Below, piece after piece: positions 1-7,732 of a DNA stretch of 64,000 bases (positions are counted from its first letter, which is position 1; each line of letters starts with the position of its first letter). The stretch lies in NCBI RefSeq assembly GCF_000368765.1, contig NZ_KB849653.1, positions 161,760 through 225,759 of the forward strand. The letters run 5' to 3'. Source of the stretch: Acinetobacter junii CIP 64.5 (GTDB taxonomy: Bacteria > Pseudomonadota > Gammaproteobacteria > Pseudomonadales > Moraxellaceae). The position numbers and the translations under genes were made by a program. Below the pieces are notes generated by a model. It searched no databases. It saw only the letters and a list, made by a program, of their open reading frames with translations, and had not been told where the DNA came from.

Positions 1-1
1 G

Positions 2-1168
2 TTTGGTCGTATTGCTGCACAGATCGCAAAACAAGTGATTGTACAAAAGATTCGTGAAGCTGAGCGTGCATTGGTTGCTGATGCTTATGAATCGAAAGTC
101 GGTGAGTTGATTTACGGTGAAGTGAAAAAGCAAACGAAAGATGGCTTTATCATTGATCTAGGCGACAATGCAGAAGCTTACTTGGCGCGTGAAGAAACGA
201 TCCATAAAGAAATTTTGCGTCCTAAACAACGTATCAATGCAATTTTATATAGCGTGAATCGTGAAGGTCGTGGCGCACAACTTTTGTTGTCTCGCTCACG
301 TCCAGAAATGCTGATTGCATTGATGAAAAAAGAAATTCCTGAAATTTCAGAAGAAATCATTGAGATTAAAGCAGCAGCACGTCAACCAGGCGTTCGTGCT
401 AAAATTGCAGTGAAAACTAACGACCACCGTATTGATCCTGTTGGAGCTTGTATTGGTATGCGTGGTACACGTATTCAAGCAGTACAACAAGAGTTAAATG
501 GCGAGCGTATCGATGTTGTGGTGTGGTCTGATGATCCAGCGCAATATATCGCAAGTGCTTTAGAGCCAGCAGATGTATCTGGTATCGTATTAGATGAAGA
601 TGCACGCAGTGCAGACATCATTTTTGCGACCAATGATCAATTGGCGCGTGCGATTGGTTCACAAGGACAAAATGTTCGTTTGGCATCTGAATTGACGGGT
701 TATAAACTCGACATGATGTTAGAAGAAGAGTATCGTGCTCGTCAGCAAAATGAAGCTCAACAATATCTCGATATGTTTGTTTCTCGTCTTGATATTGATG
801 AAGATTTAGCAATGGCATTGGTTGAGATGGGCTTTACTTCATTAGAAGAAATTGCTTATGTTCCAGCTGAAACATTTGATGAAATCGAGCTTGAGGCTGA
901 TTTAGTTGAATTGTTACAAAGTCGTGCGAAAGAAGCTGCATTAACGGATGCGTTAAAACAGCAAGAAAATATTCAAGAGCCAAGTGCAGAACTTCTCGGT
1001 ATGGAAGGTATGACGACTGAGATTGCATATGCATTGGCGGCGCGTGGTGTGATTACGATTGATGATTTGGCTGACCAAGCGACTGACGATATCTCAGATA
1101 TCGAAGGTTTAGGTCATGACAAAGCAGGTCAGTTAATTATGAAAGCACGTGAATCATGGTTTAATTAG
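2..1168 (+). CDS. nusA: Transcription termination/antitermination factor NusA (5'-truncated)
   Basis: NusA binds RNA polymerase and nascent RNA and modulates pausing, termination and antitermination. The reading frame is already open at base 2 (visible protein begins FGRIAAQIAKQ), so the start lies upstream; 388 residues are visible of about 490 usual for the family, meaning roughly the first 100 residues are missing. Visible domains in order are the end of the N-terminal domain, an S1 domain (GELIYGEVKK... GFIIDLGDNAEAYL), KH1 with CIGMRGTRIQAV, KH2 with AIGSQGQNVRLA, and two C-terminal acidic helix-hairpin-helix repeats (DLAMALVEMGFTSLEEIAYV and EIAYALAARGVITIDDLADQ). It is followed after 10 bases by infB in the usual rimP-nusA-infB-rbfA order. 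The GTG at 35 is an internal valine and not the start. Confidence 0.97.
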   Translation, partial: FGRIAAQIAKQVIVQKIREAERALVADAYESKVGELIYGEVKKQTKDGFIIDLGDNAEAYLAREETIHKEILRPKQRINAILYSVNREGRGAQLLLSRSRPEMLIALMKKEIPEISEEIIEIKAAARQPGVRAKIAVKTNDHRIDPVGACIGMRGTRIQAVQQELNGERIDVVVWSDDPAQYIASALEPADVSGIVLDEDARSADIIFATNDQLARAIGSQGQNVRLASELTGYKLDMMLEEEYRARQQNEAQQYLDMFVSRLDIDEDLAMALVEMGFTSLEEIAYVPAETFDEIELEADLVELLQSRAKEAALTDALKQQENIQEPSAELLGMEGMTTEIAYALAARGVITIDDLADQATDDISDIEGLGHDKAGQLIMKARESWFN

Positions 1169-1178
1169 GAGATAATAG

Positions 1179-3893
1179 ATGACGGACAAGTCGATTCAAG
1201 AGTTAGCGCTCAGCGTAGAACGTCCTGTAGAGAAACTCCTAGAGCAGGTTCGCGATGCAGGTCTACCACAGCGTAAAGCAGATGACATTATTACCACTGA
1301 ACAGCAAGATACTTTGGTCAATTATTTGAAAAAAGTACACGGTCAGGAAAGTGGTAACACAGGAAAAATTGCGTTGAAACGTAAAACAACGAGTACTGCT
1401 AAAGTAACAAGTACATCGGGTAAAGCTAAAAACATTAATGTTGAAGTGCGCAAAAAACAAGTATTTGCGAAACCGAGCCCTGAGTTACTTGCAGCAGAAG
1501 CAAAAGCGCGAGCTGAAGCTGATCAGAAAGTACGTGTTGAACAAAAAACACGTGTTGAAGCTGAACAGAAAGCCCGTGATAGTGCTGAGCAAAAAGCTAA
1601 TGCCACTTTAGAAGCAATGCGTGCAGAGCATACTTCTGACAGTTCAACACAAGCACCAGCTAAAACAGCTGTTGTCGTTAAAAAACGTAACAGCGACAAG
1701 ATTATTAAAGCACCTGTTGTTAAGCCAACAGAAACGCCAGAACAGAAAAAAGCTCGTGAAGCTCAAGCGGCTCAGTTAAAAGCGACTGAAGAAGCTGTAC
1801 GTCGTAAAGCTGCTGAAGAAGCACAACAGCGTACACTTGAGCAAATGCGTAAAATGGCATCAAAATATTCAAATGATGATGCTACGACTACGATTCGCGT
1901 GATTGATGACTCTCCTTTAGCTGCTGGTCTTGTTGGTCAAGCATATGAAGATTCATTCAACAAAGAAGACCGTGAAATCAAACGTGGTGGTGCAACTGCA
2001 AATCCGCGTGCTGGTAAGAAAAGCGGTCGTGGTGGCGATGCTCAAGCAGAGCAAAGTTTCAGTAAGAGCCATCACAAGCGTGGTTTGAAAACGAGCCAAG
2101 CGAATAAACATGGTTTTGAAAAACCTGTTAAGAAGCAGATTTATGATGTTGAGATCGGTGAGAAAATCATTGTTGCTGATCTTGCTCAAAAAATGGCAGT
2201 TAAAGTCCGTGAAGTAATCAAAACACTCATGAAAATGGGTGAGTTAGTTACTCAGAACCAAGCAATCGATCAAGATACAGCTGTACTTGTCGTCGAAGAG
2301 TTGGGTCATAATCCAGTTCTAGTTTCTGATACTCAAGCGGAAGACAACTTACTTGAAGCTGCTGAAGAAGCACGTGGTGAGCAAACAACTCGTCCGCCTG
2401 TTGTAACAATTATGGGTCACGTTGACCATGGTAAAACGTCATTATTAGATCGTATTCGTCGCTCTAAAGTGGCAGCTGGCGAGGCGGGTGGTATCACTCA
2501 GCACATTGGTGCTTACCATGTTGAAACTGAGAAAGGTATTATTACTTTCCTAGATACACCTGGACACGCAGCGTTTACGTCTATGCGTGCTCGTGGTGCG
2601 AAAGCAACAGATATAGTGGTTCTAGTTGTTGCTGCTGATGATGGTGTAATGCCACAAACAGCGGAAGCGATTGATCATGCTCGTGCAGCGGGTACGCCGA
2701 TTATTGTTGCAATCAACAAGATGGATAAAGAATCAGCTGACGTTGACCGTGTACTTAATGAGTTGACTACAAAAGGTATCGTGCCTGAAGAATGGGGCGG
2801 TGATGTTCCAGTTGCAAAAGTATCAGCACATTCAGGTGCAGGTATCGATAGCTTACTTGACCTTATCTTGATCCAAGCAGAATTGATGGAGCTTAAAGCT
2901 TCAGCAGAAGGTGCGGCACAAGGTGTAGTAATTGAAGCGCGTGTTGATAAAGGTCGTGGTGCAGTTACTTCTATCCTAGTACAAAACGGTACTTTGAATA
3001 TTGGTGATCTTGTATTGGCTGGTTCATCTTATGGTCGCGTACGTGCGATGTCAGATGAGAATGGTCAACGTATTACTTCGGCTGGACCATCAATTCCAGT
3101 TGAAATTTTAGGTTTACCTGAAGCACCTATGGCGGGTGATGAAGTTCTAGTCGTAAATGACGAGAAGAAAGCACGTGAAGTTGCTGATGCTCGTGCAGAT
3201 CGTGAACGTCAAAAACGTCTTGAACGTGCAAGCTCTATGCGTCTTGAAAACATCATGGCGTCTATGGGTAAGAAAGATGTTCCGACTGTGAATGTTGTAC
3301 TTAAGACTGATGTACGCGGTACTTTAGAAGCATTACATGTTGCACTTGATGAGTTATCTACTGATGAAGTGAAAGTACGTGTAATTGGTTCAGGTGTTGG
3401 TGCGATTACAGAATCTGACGTTACTCTTGCAGAATCTTCTGAAGCTGTATTATTAGGCTTTAACGTTCGTGCAGATAACACAGCGCGTCAAAAATCTGAC
3501 CAAGATGGTATCGACATTCGTTACTACAGCGTTATCTATCAATTAATTGATGACGTGAAAGCAGCAATGAGCGGTAAACTTGCTCCTGAACATCGTGAAA
3601 CAATCTTGGGTGTTGCTCAAGTTCGTGAAGTGTTCCGTTCAAGTAAGTTTGGTGCTGCTGCAGGCTGTATGGTAATGGAAGGTGTAATCCACCGTAACAA
3701 ACCAATCCGCGTCTTACGTGATGATGTGGTTGTATTCCAAGGTGAGCTTGAGTCATTACGTCGTTATAAAGATGTAGTAGAAGAAGTCCGTGCTGGTATG
3801 GAATGTGGTCTTGCGGTTAAAGGTTATAACGACATCAAAGAACTTGATAAAATCGAAGTTTATGATGTTCAATTGGTTAAACGGAGTCTTTAA
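1179..3893 (+). CDS. infB: Translation initiation factor IF-2
   Basis: IF-2 is the GTPase that places initiator fMet-tRNA on the 30S subunit and promotes subunit joining. The 904-residue protein begins with an IF2N domain ([20 protein letters not shown]), then a long Ala/Glu/Lys/Arg-rich charged linker with coiled-coil character, a second IF2N-like domain near residues 320-380, and the G domain. The G1 motif GHVDHGKTS begins at residue 413; G3 DTPGHAAF, G4 NKMD and G5 SAHSG follow, then the beta-barrel domains and the C-terminal fMet-tRNA binding domain ending in [10 protein letters not shown]. An AGGAGAT ribosome-binding site overlaps the nusA stop region. The stop codon overlaps the rbfA start by one base (TAATG), which suggests translational coupling. 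Confidence 0.98.
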   Translation: MTDKSIQELALSVERPVEKLLEQVRDAGLPQRKADDIITTEQQDTLVNYLKKVHGQESGNTGKIALKRKTTSTAKVTSTSGKAKNINVEVRKKQVFAKPSPELLAAEAKARAEADQKVRVEQKTRVEAEQKARDSAEQKANATLEAMRAEHTSDSSTQAPAKTAVVVKKRNSDKIIKAPVVKPTETPEQKKAREAQAAQLKATEEAVRRKAAEEAQQRTLEQMRKMASKYSNDDATTTIRVIDDSPLAAGLVGQAYEDSFNKEDREIKRGGATANPRAGKKSGRGGDAQAEQSFSKSHHKRGLKTSQANKHGFEKPVKKQIYDVEIGEKIIVADLAQKMAVKVREVIKTLMKMGELVTQNQAIDQDTAVLVVEELGHNPVLVSDTQAEDNLLEAAEEARGEQTTRPPVVTIMGHVDHGKTSLLDRIRRSKVAAGEAGGITQHIGAYHVETEKGIITFLDTPGHAAFTSMRARGAKATDIVVLVVAADDGVMPQTAEAIDHARAAGTPIIVAINKMDKESADVDRVLNELTTKGIVPEEWGGDVPVAKVSAHSGAGIDSLLDLILIQAELMELKASAEGAAQGVVIEARVDKGRGAVTSILVQNGTLNIGDLVLAGSSYGRVRAMSDENGQRITSAGPSIPVEILGLPEAPMAGDEVLVVNDEKKAREVADARADRERQKRLERASSMRLENIMASMGKKDVPTVNVVLKTDVRGTLEALHVALDELSTDEVKVRVIGSGVGAITESDVTLAESSEAVLLGFNVRADNTARQKSDQDGIDIRYYSVIYQLIDDVKAAMSGKLAPEHRETILGVAQVREVFRSSKFGAAAGCMVMEGVIHRNKPIRVLRDDVVVFQGELESLRRYKDVVEEVRAGMECGLAVKGYNDIKELDKIEVYDVQLVKRSL

Positions 3894-4294
3894 TGGCTGG
3901 TAGCCAACGCTTAAAGCGCATGGCGGATTCAGTACAACGTGAGTTGTCAGAGTTGATCCGTCAGGAGCTTAAAGATCCACGCTTAGGTGGTCTGGTGACC
4001 ATCTCTGCGGTCAAAGTCAGTGCTGACTTAGGATATGCTGAAGTTTATGTAACCGTGATGGGGCGTGAGCTTGGTGATGAGCAAAGTGAAGCAGCAAATA
4101 AAGAAACTTTAGATGTATTAAATAAAGCATCTGGTTTCCTGCGTCATGAGCTAAGTCGTCGTATTAAGACACGTATTACCCCTAGATTGCGTTTCCATTA
4201 TGATAAAACCAATGCATATGGTAACTACATGTTTGGTTTGATCGCGGAAGCTGTCAAGGATCTGCCTGAACAAGGGCAAGAAGATAAAGAATAA
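3893..4294 (+). CDS. rbfA: 30S ribosome-binding factor RbfA
   Basis: RbfA assists late maturation of the 30S subunit and 16S rRNA 5' end processing, and matters for growth in the cold. The 133-residue protein has the family start (RLKRMADSVQRELSELIRQELKDPRLG) and the KH-like core motif VTISAVKVSADLGYAEVYVTV. It ends with an acidic tail (LPEQGQEDKE). It overlaps infB by one base and is followed directly by a strong intrinsic terminator. truB, often next in other gammaproteobacteria, is absent here because the next gene is convergent. Confidence 0.97.
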   Translation: MAGSQRLKRMADSVQRELSELIRQELKDPRLGGLVTISAVKVSADLGYAEVYVTVMGRELGDEQSEAANKETLDVLNKASGFLRHELSRRIKTRITPRLRFHYDKTNAYGNYMFGLIAEAVKDLPEQGQEDKE

Positions 4295-4298
4295 ATTT

Positions 4299-4326
4299 AA
4301 AAAAGCCACCTTCGGGTGGCTTTTTT
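4299..4326. terminator. Bidirectional intrinsic terminator between rbfA and mrpG
   Basis: A perfect 6-bp GC-rich stem (GCCACC / GGTGGC) closes a TTCG tetraloop, with an A-run before and a T-run after it. It therefore forms a rho-independent terminator in both directions and serves the nusA-infB-rbfA operon from the left and the Mrp antiporter operon from the right. Confidence 0.95.
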
Positions 4327-4358
4327 ATGATGAGAATATATTGTTTAAATCACAAGAT

Positions 4359-4739
4359 TTAGTTCTGATCTTCTTTATTTGCTGTACGACGATAACGTTG
4401 CCACGGTAGAGGACGATTTAATGCTTCTGGCACATCACCACTCATAGAACGTAATCGTAAATGTATCGCAGCTTGAGCCATCAAATTGGCTGAAACTGGC
4501 GCTGTGATAAAGATAAATAGAGTGATAAGTAATTCTGCAAAGCCAAACTTTCCTTGAGTTGCACCAAAGATCATCGCAGCGATTAAGAAACTACCTAAAC
4601 CTAGTGTGCTTGATTTTGTGGGTGCATGTAGGCGCATAAATAAATCAGGTAAACGAATCATGCCGATGGAACCCACCAGCATAAAAAATGCACCAAAAAT
4701 CAAAAAGAAGGAAATAATTATTTCAAAAACAAATTGCAT
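4359..4739 (-). CDS. mnhG: Na+/H+ antiporter subunit G (MnhG/MrpG/PhaG)
   Basis: This is the smallest accessory subunit of the multi-subunit Mrp-type monovalent cation/proton antiporter in the inner membrane. The 126-residue protein has three predicted transmembrane segments (about residues 5-27, 40-60 and 63-85) and the family motif GSIGMIRLPDLFMRLHAPTK near residue 23. The C-terminal cytoplasmic tail is basic. An AAGGAGATATATC ribosome-binding site precedes the ATG. It is the last gene of a leftward mrpAB-C-D-E-F-G operon, 11 bases after mnhF, and ends before the terminator shared with rbfA. Confidence 0.93.
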   Translation of the reverse strand: MQFVFEIIISFFLIFGAFFMLVGSIGMIRLPDLFMRLHAPTKSSTLGLGSFLIAAMIFGATQGKFGFAELLITLFIFITAPVSANLMAQAAIHLRLRSMSGDVPEALNRPLPWQRYRRTANKEDQN

Positions 4740-4750
4740 GATATATCTCC

Positions 4751-5026
4751 TTAATCGATCACATGACCCGTTGTAAAGTAACGAGCAAGTGCCGCAGTTG
4801 ACACAAAGCCCAACATGGCAACCAGTAGTGCGCCTTCAAAGACATTCGTGCTGACCCAATACACACCTAAAACGATAATCAGACAAGTCGCGTTCAGGAA
4901 AAGCGTATCCAACGCCAATAATCGATCAATCACTGAAGGTCCTATGATTAAGCGAATTAGGCAAAGAAACATAGAGATCGTAATCGCAATTAAGCAAATA
5001 CCAAGAGCATAAGGCAAGATTGTCAT
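4751..5026 (-). CDS. mnhF: Na+/H+ antiporter subunit F (MnhF/MrpF/PhaF)
   Basis: This is a 91-residue membrane subunit of the Mrp antiporter. Three transmembrane helices fill nearly the whole chain, with the family motif IGPSVIDRLLALDTLFLN between the first two. Its ATG overlaps the TGA of mnhE (ATGA), so the two are probably translationally coupled. The length and position between E and G match other Mrp operons. Confidence 0.93.
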   Translation of the reverse strand: MTILPYALGICLIAITISMFLCLIRLIIGPSVIDRLLALDTLFLNATCLIIVLGVYWVSTNVFEGALLVAMLGFVSTAALARYFTTGHVID

Positions 5027-5550
5027 TGTTCTACTCCTTGCATTGGCTTGACATTAAAAATCTCCAATAAAGGTGTTTCATATCTATTTTTGATTTCTTG
5101 AATATCAAGTTCTGCATTATCTGAACTGAGTGCATGAACTAGAATATCACCTCGCTCTTGATCAATACCTGCTGAAACTGTACCTGGTGTTGTGGTGATG
5201 ATCATCGCAAGTAATGTATTAACTTCTTCATGTTCCGTTTCAAGCGGCACTCGAAACCATTTAGGTTGTAAGTGATCTATCGGTCCAAGCACCATTCGTG
5301 CAACACGAAAGTTTGAAATTACAATATCCCAAAACACAACAAAGAATAATTTGATAGCAGGTATCCAATGTATATGTGGTGTGCGTGCGATAAAAGGGCG
5401 TACTAATCGTGGAATAATAATGGCTAACAAGGTTGCTAGAAATAATGTCGATAGTTCAACGCTTCCTGACAACATTAACCAACTGAGAAATACCATAAAT
5501 GAAACAAATGGGTGTGGAAACCACCGATCAAGCAAAGTGATTTTTTGCAT
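5023..5550 (-). CDS. mnhE: Na+/H+ antiporter subunit E (MnhE/MrpE/PhaE)
   Basis: MrpE is an accessory subunit needed for assembly and full activity of the Mrp antiporter. The 175-residue protein has hydrophobic segments near residues 13-30, 32-50 and 60-80, followed by a soluble domain containing the family pattern LLAMIITTTPGTVSAGIDQERGDILVHAL. It sits one base after the mnhD stop and overlaps mnhF by four bases, fitting a tightly coupled operon. Confidence 0.93.
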   Translation of the reverse strand: MQKITLLDRWFPHPFVSFMVFLSWLMLSGSVELSTLFLATLLAIIIPRLVRPFIARTPHIHWIPAIKLFFVVFWDIVISNFRVARMVLGPIDHLQPKWFRVPLETEHEEVNTLLAMIITTTPGTVSAGIDQERGDILVHALSSDNAELDIQEIKNRYETPLLEIFNVKPMQGVEQ

Positions 5551-5551
5551 G

Positions 5552-7363
5552 TTAGTGTTCCTCCATCGGTTTTAGTTGACTGGCATTTGGAATTGTCGGT
5601 GCTTCAAGAGTTTGCTCTGCAATCTGACGTTGTTTGTATTCCGAAATGTGCTCACCTTGCAATGTTGGTTTAGAAATCACATTTGGAATCAACAGGGCAT
5701 TATGATCTTCTACTTCACCACCATATTTCGTTTCTGGCAAATAGCTAGGATCATAAGGTTGTACGCTAATAGGGCGACCTTGATCATCAAGTTTTAATAT
5801 TGCTTCATTATAAAGTGCATGATTCTGAATTTGCTGAGCGGTCGCAGTCATATAATGTTGTACTGGCGCAGCAAAAACGACATAACTCATCAAGCCGAAT
5901 AAAATGACATAAATCACGGTGTCATTACGATTAGGTGCTTTTTCAGGTAAATCTTGATAAGTAGCAAATGCTGCTTCATCAGGATTGTCTTCAGGTGAGG
6001 TCGCTCGCCAGAACAGAATAAAACCTACACGTGTTAATGCGATGATACTCAGTAAGCTGACAACTAGAATCACAGCAATAATCCAACCTTGATAAGCTGT
6101 TTCAGCTGTTGCTTGAAGAATAAAGACTTTACCTAAAAAACCGCTAAACGGAGGTAATCCAGCCATCATAAGTGCGATGGTGAAATAGGTAAATGCAGCT
6201 GCTTTTTCTTGCTTTATTTTGGGTGCGATTTTTAAATGATCTTTAAACTCGCCACGTTGTGAAGTCATCCAGCCACAGAATAGATAAAATGCTGCAGCGA
6301 TTAATGTACTATGCACTAAATAATAAAGACCTGCTGCCCAAGCTTGGGTGTTTAGCATAGCGATCGCAATCAGTAATGTTCCAATTGACGATAGCACCAT
6401 AAACCCAACAAAACGACGTAAGCGATCTGCTCCAAGCGCACCAATTACACCATATAGAGATGTAATTAATCCAATAACCAGTAAGACATGCTTTAAGATG
6501 TCTTTTGCCATCGCATCATCGAATACCGTTCCATTGACACGTAATATGGCATAGATACCTACTTTGGTCATGATTGTGAAAATCGCTGCAACAGGCGTGC
6601 TCGCTACAGCATATGTTTTCGGTAGCCAAAAACCCACGGGCAACATTGCGGCTTTGATACCAAAGACAACGAATAATAAAAAACCACCAGCAATCGCGAG
6701 TTTGTGCTGATCATTGTCTAGGGTAGGGACAAGACGGCTGACATCAGCCATGTTTAAACTACCGACACTTCCATAGATCATGCCTAAACCGATGAGGAAA
6801 AGCGCCGAGGCAAGTAAATTAATCGTGACGTAATGAACGCCAAGTTGAAAGCGAGGACGACCTTGACCATGCAGTAATAATACGTACGATGCCATCAACA
6901 AGATTTCAAAAAATACGAATAGGTTGAACAAGTCACCTGTTAAGAATGCACCAGATAATCCCATGAGTAGGAAGTGGAACATTGCATGGAAATAGCGACC
7001 ACGAGTATCCCAATTATCACTGGCATACCAAAGTACAGGGAGCGCCAAACCATAAGTTAATACCAGCATGAAAGCTGAAAGTCGATCTAAGACTAAAACA
7101 ATACCAAAAGGTGCAGACCACTCACTGAGTTGATAAACCGTTATCTGACCTGTGCTCGCTAACAGTAAATAGCTCACTGCAGTAATCAGCCCCAAAGTGA
7201 CTGAACCTAAACTAATACTCCGTCGCCATGGTTGACGCCAATCTTGTTTTAAAGAACCAGAACCAGGATTTCCTAAAATTAATAGAAGGAAACTTGTAAA
7301 TGCGGGAATTAAAATACTAAAAATTGGAGCGTGACTTAGCCAAAAATTTGAAAAATTGAACAT
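5552..7363 (-). CDS. mnhD: Na+/H+ antiporter subunit D (MnhD/MrpD/PhaD)
   Basis: MrpD is homologous to the proton-pumping NuoM/NuoN subunits of complex I and carries part of the ion-translocation path. The 603-residue protein has about 14 transmembrane helices and the proton_antipo_M core, with GDLFNLFVFFEILLMASYVL around residue 145, FGIKAAMLPVGFWLPKTYAV around residue 235 and PPFSGFLGKVFIL around residue 400. It is about 100 residues longer than usual: the extra part is a hydrophilic C-terminal tail (after PVQHYMTATAQQIQNHA) rich in Pro, Gln and Glu. The start overlaps the mnhC stop by one base. Confidence 0.93.
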   Translation of the reverse strand: MFNFSNFWLSHAPIFSILIPAFTSFLLLILGNPGSGSLKQDWRQPWRRSISLGSVTLGLITAVSYLLLASTGQITVYQLSEWSAPFGIVLVLDRLSAFMLVLTYGLALPVLWYASDNWDTRGRYFHAMFHFLLMGLSGAFLTGDLFNLFVFFEILLMASYVLLLHGQGRPRFQLGVHYVTINLLASALFLIGLGMIYGSVGSLNMADVSRLVPTLDNDQHKLAIAGGFLLFVVFGIKAAMLPVGFWLPKTYAVASTPVAAIFTIMTKVGIYAILRVNGTVFDDAMAKDILKHVLLVIGLITSLYGVIGALGADRLRRFVGFMVLSSIGTLLIAIAMLNTQAWAAGLYYLVHSTLIAAAFYLFCGWMTSQRGEFKDHLKIAPKIKQEKAAAFTYFTIALMMAGLPPFSGFLGKVFILQATAETAYQGWIIAVILVVSLLSIIALTRVGFILFWRATSPEDNPDEAAFATYQDLPEKAPNRNDTVIYVILFGLMSYVVFAAPVQHYMTATAQQIQNHALYNEAILKLDDQGRPISVQPYDPSYLPETKYGGEVEDHNALLIPNVISKPTLQGEHISEYKQRQIAEQTLEAPTIPNASQLKPMEEH

Positions 7364-7731
7364 TATGGCTCATCCTCGCGTGGGTCATATGTCAAGGTTG
7401 GTTCCTCTTTGGAGTCAACATGATCCGTACCAGACTCATAACGACTGCGTAACGCCAATTGCACAATAAATGCGGTTGTTGCAAAACCAATTACAATTGC
7501 TGTCAAAACTAATGCTTGAGGAAGTGGATCGGTTACTTTGGTTGCTTCAGTTAAAATTGCAGGCGCGTTGACTTGTAAGCGGCCCATTGCAAATAAAAAT
7601 AAATTCACCGCATAACCAATCATGGCAAGTCCAAGAACGACAGGAAATGTCCTTGCACGCAAAATCAAATAAATGCCTGTTGCAGTTAGTAATCCAATTC
7701 CCGATGCGAGTAAAAATTCAATACTTACCAT
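7363..7731 (-). CDS. mnhC: Na+/H+ antiporter subunit C (MnhC/MrpC/PhaC)
   Basis: MrpC is homologous to NuoK. The ATG at 7731 (protein MVSIEFLLASGIG) is chosen because a GGAGATAA ribosome-binding site lies just upstream inside the last codons of mnhA. The open frame extends 18 codons further upstream, but that part overlaps mnhA and has no such site. The resulting 122-residue protein has three transmembrane helices with the NuoK-like pattern VVLGLAMIGYAVNLFLFAMG and DPLPQALVLTAIVIGFATTA. A hydrophilic tail of about 25 residues follows. Confidence 0.93.
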   Translation of the reverse strand: MVSIEFLLASGIGLLTATGIYLILRARTFPVVLGLAMIGYAVNLFLFAMGRLQVNAPAILTEATKVTDPLPQALVLTAIVIGFATTAFIVQLALRSRYESGTDHVDSKEEPTLTYDPREDEP

Positions 7732-7732
7732 T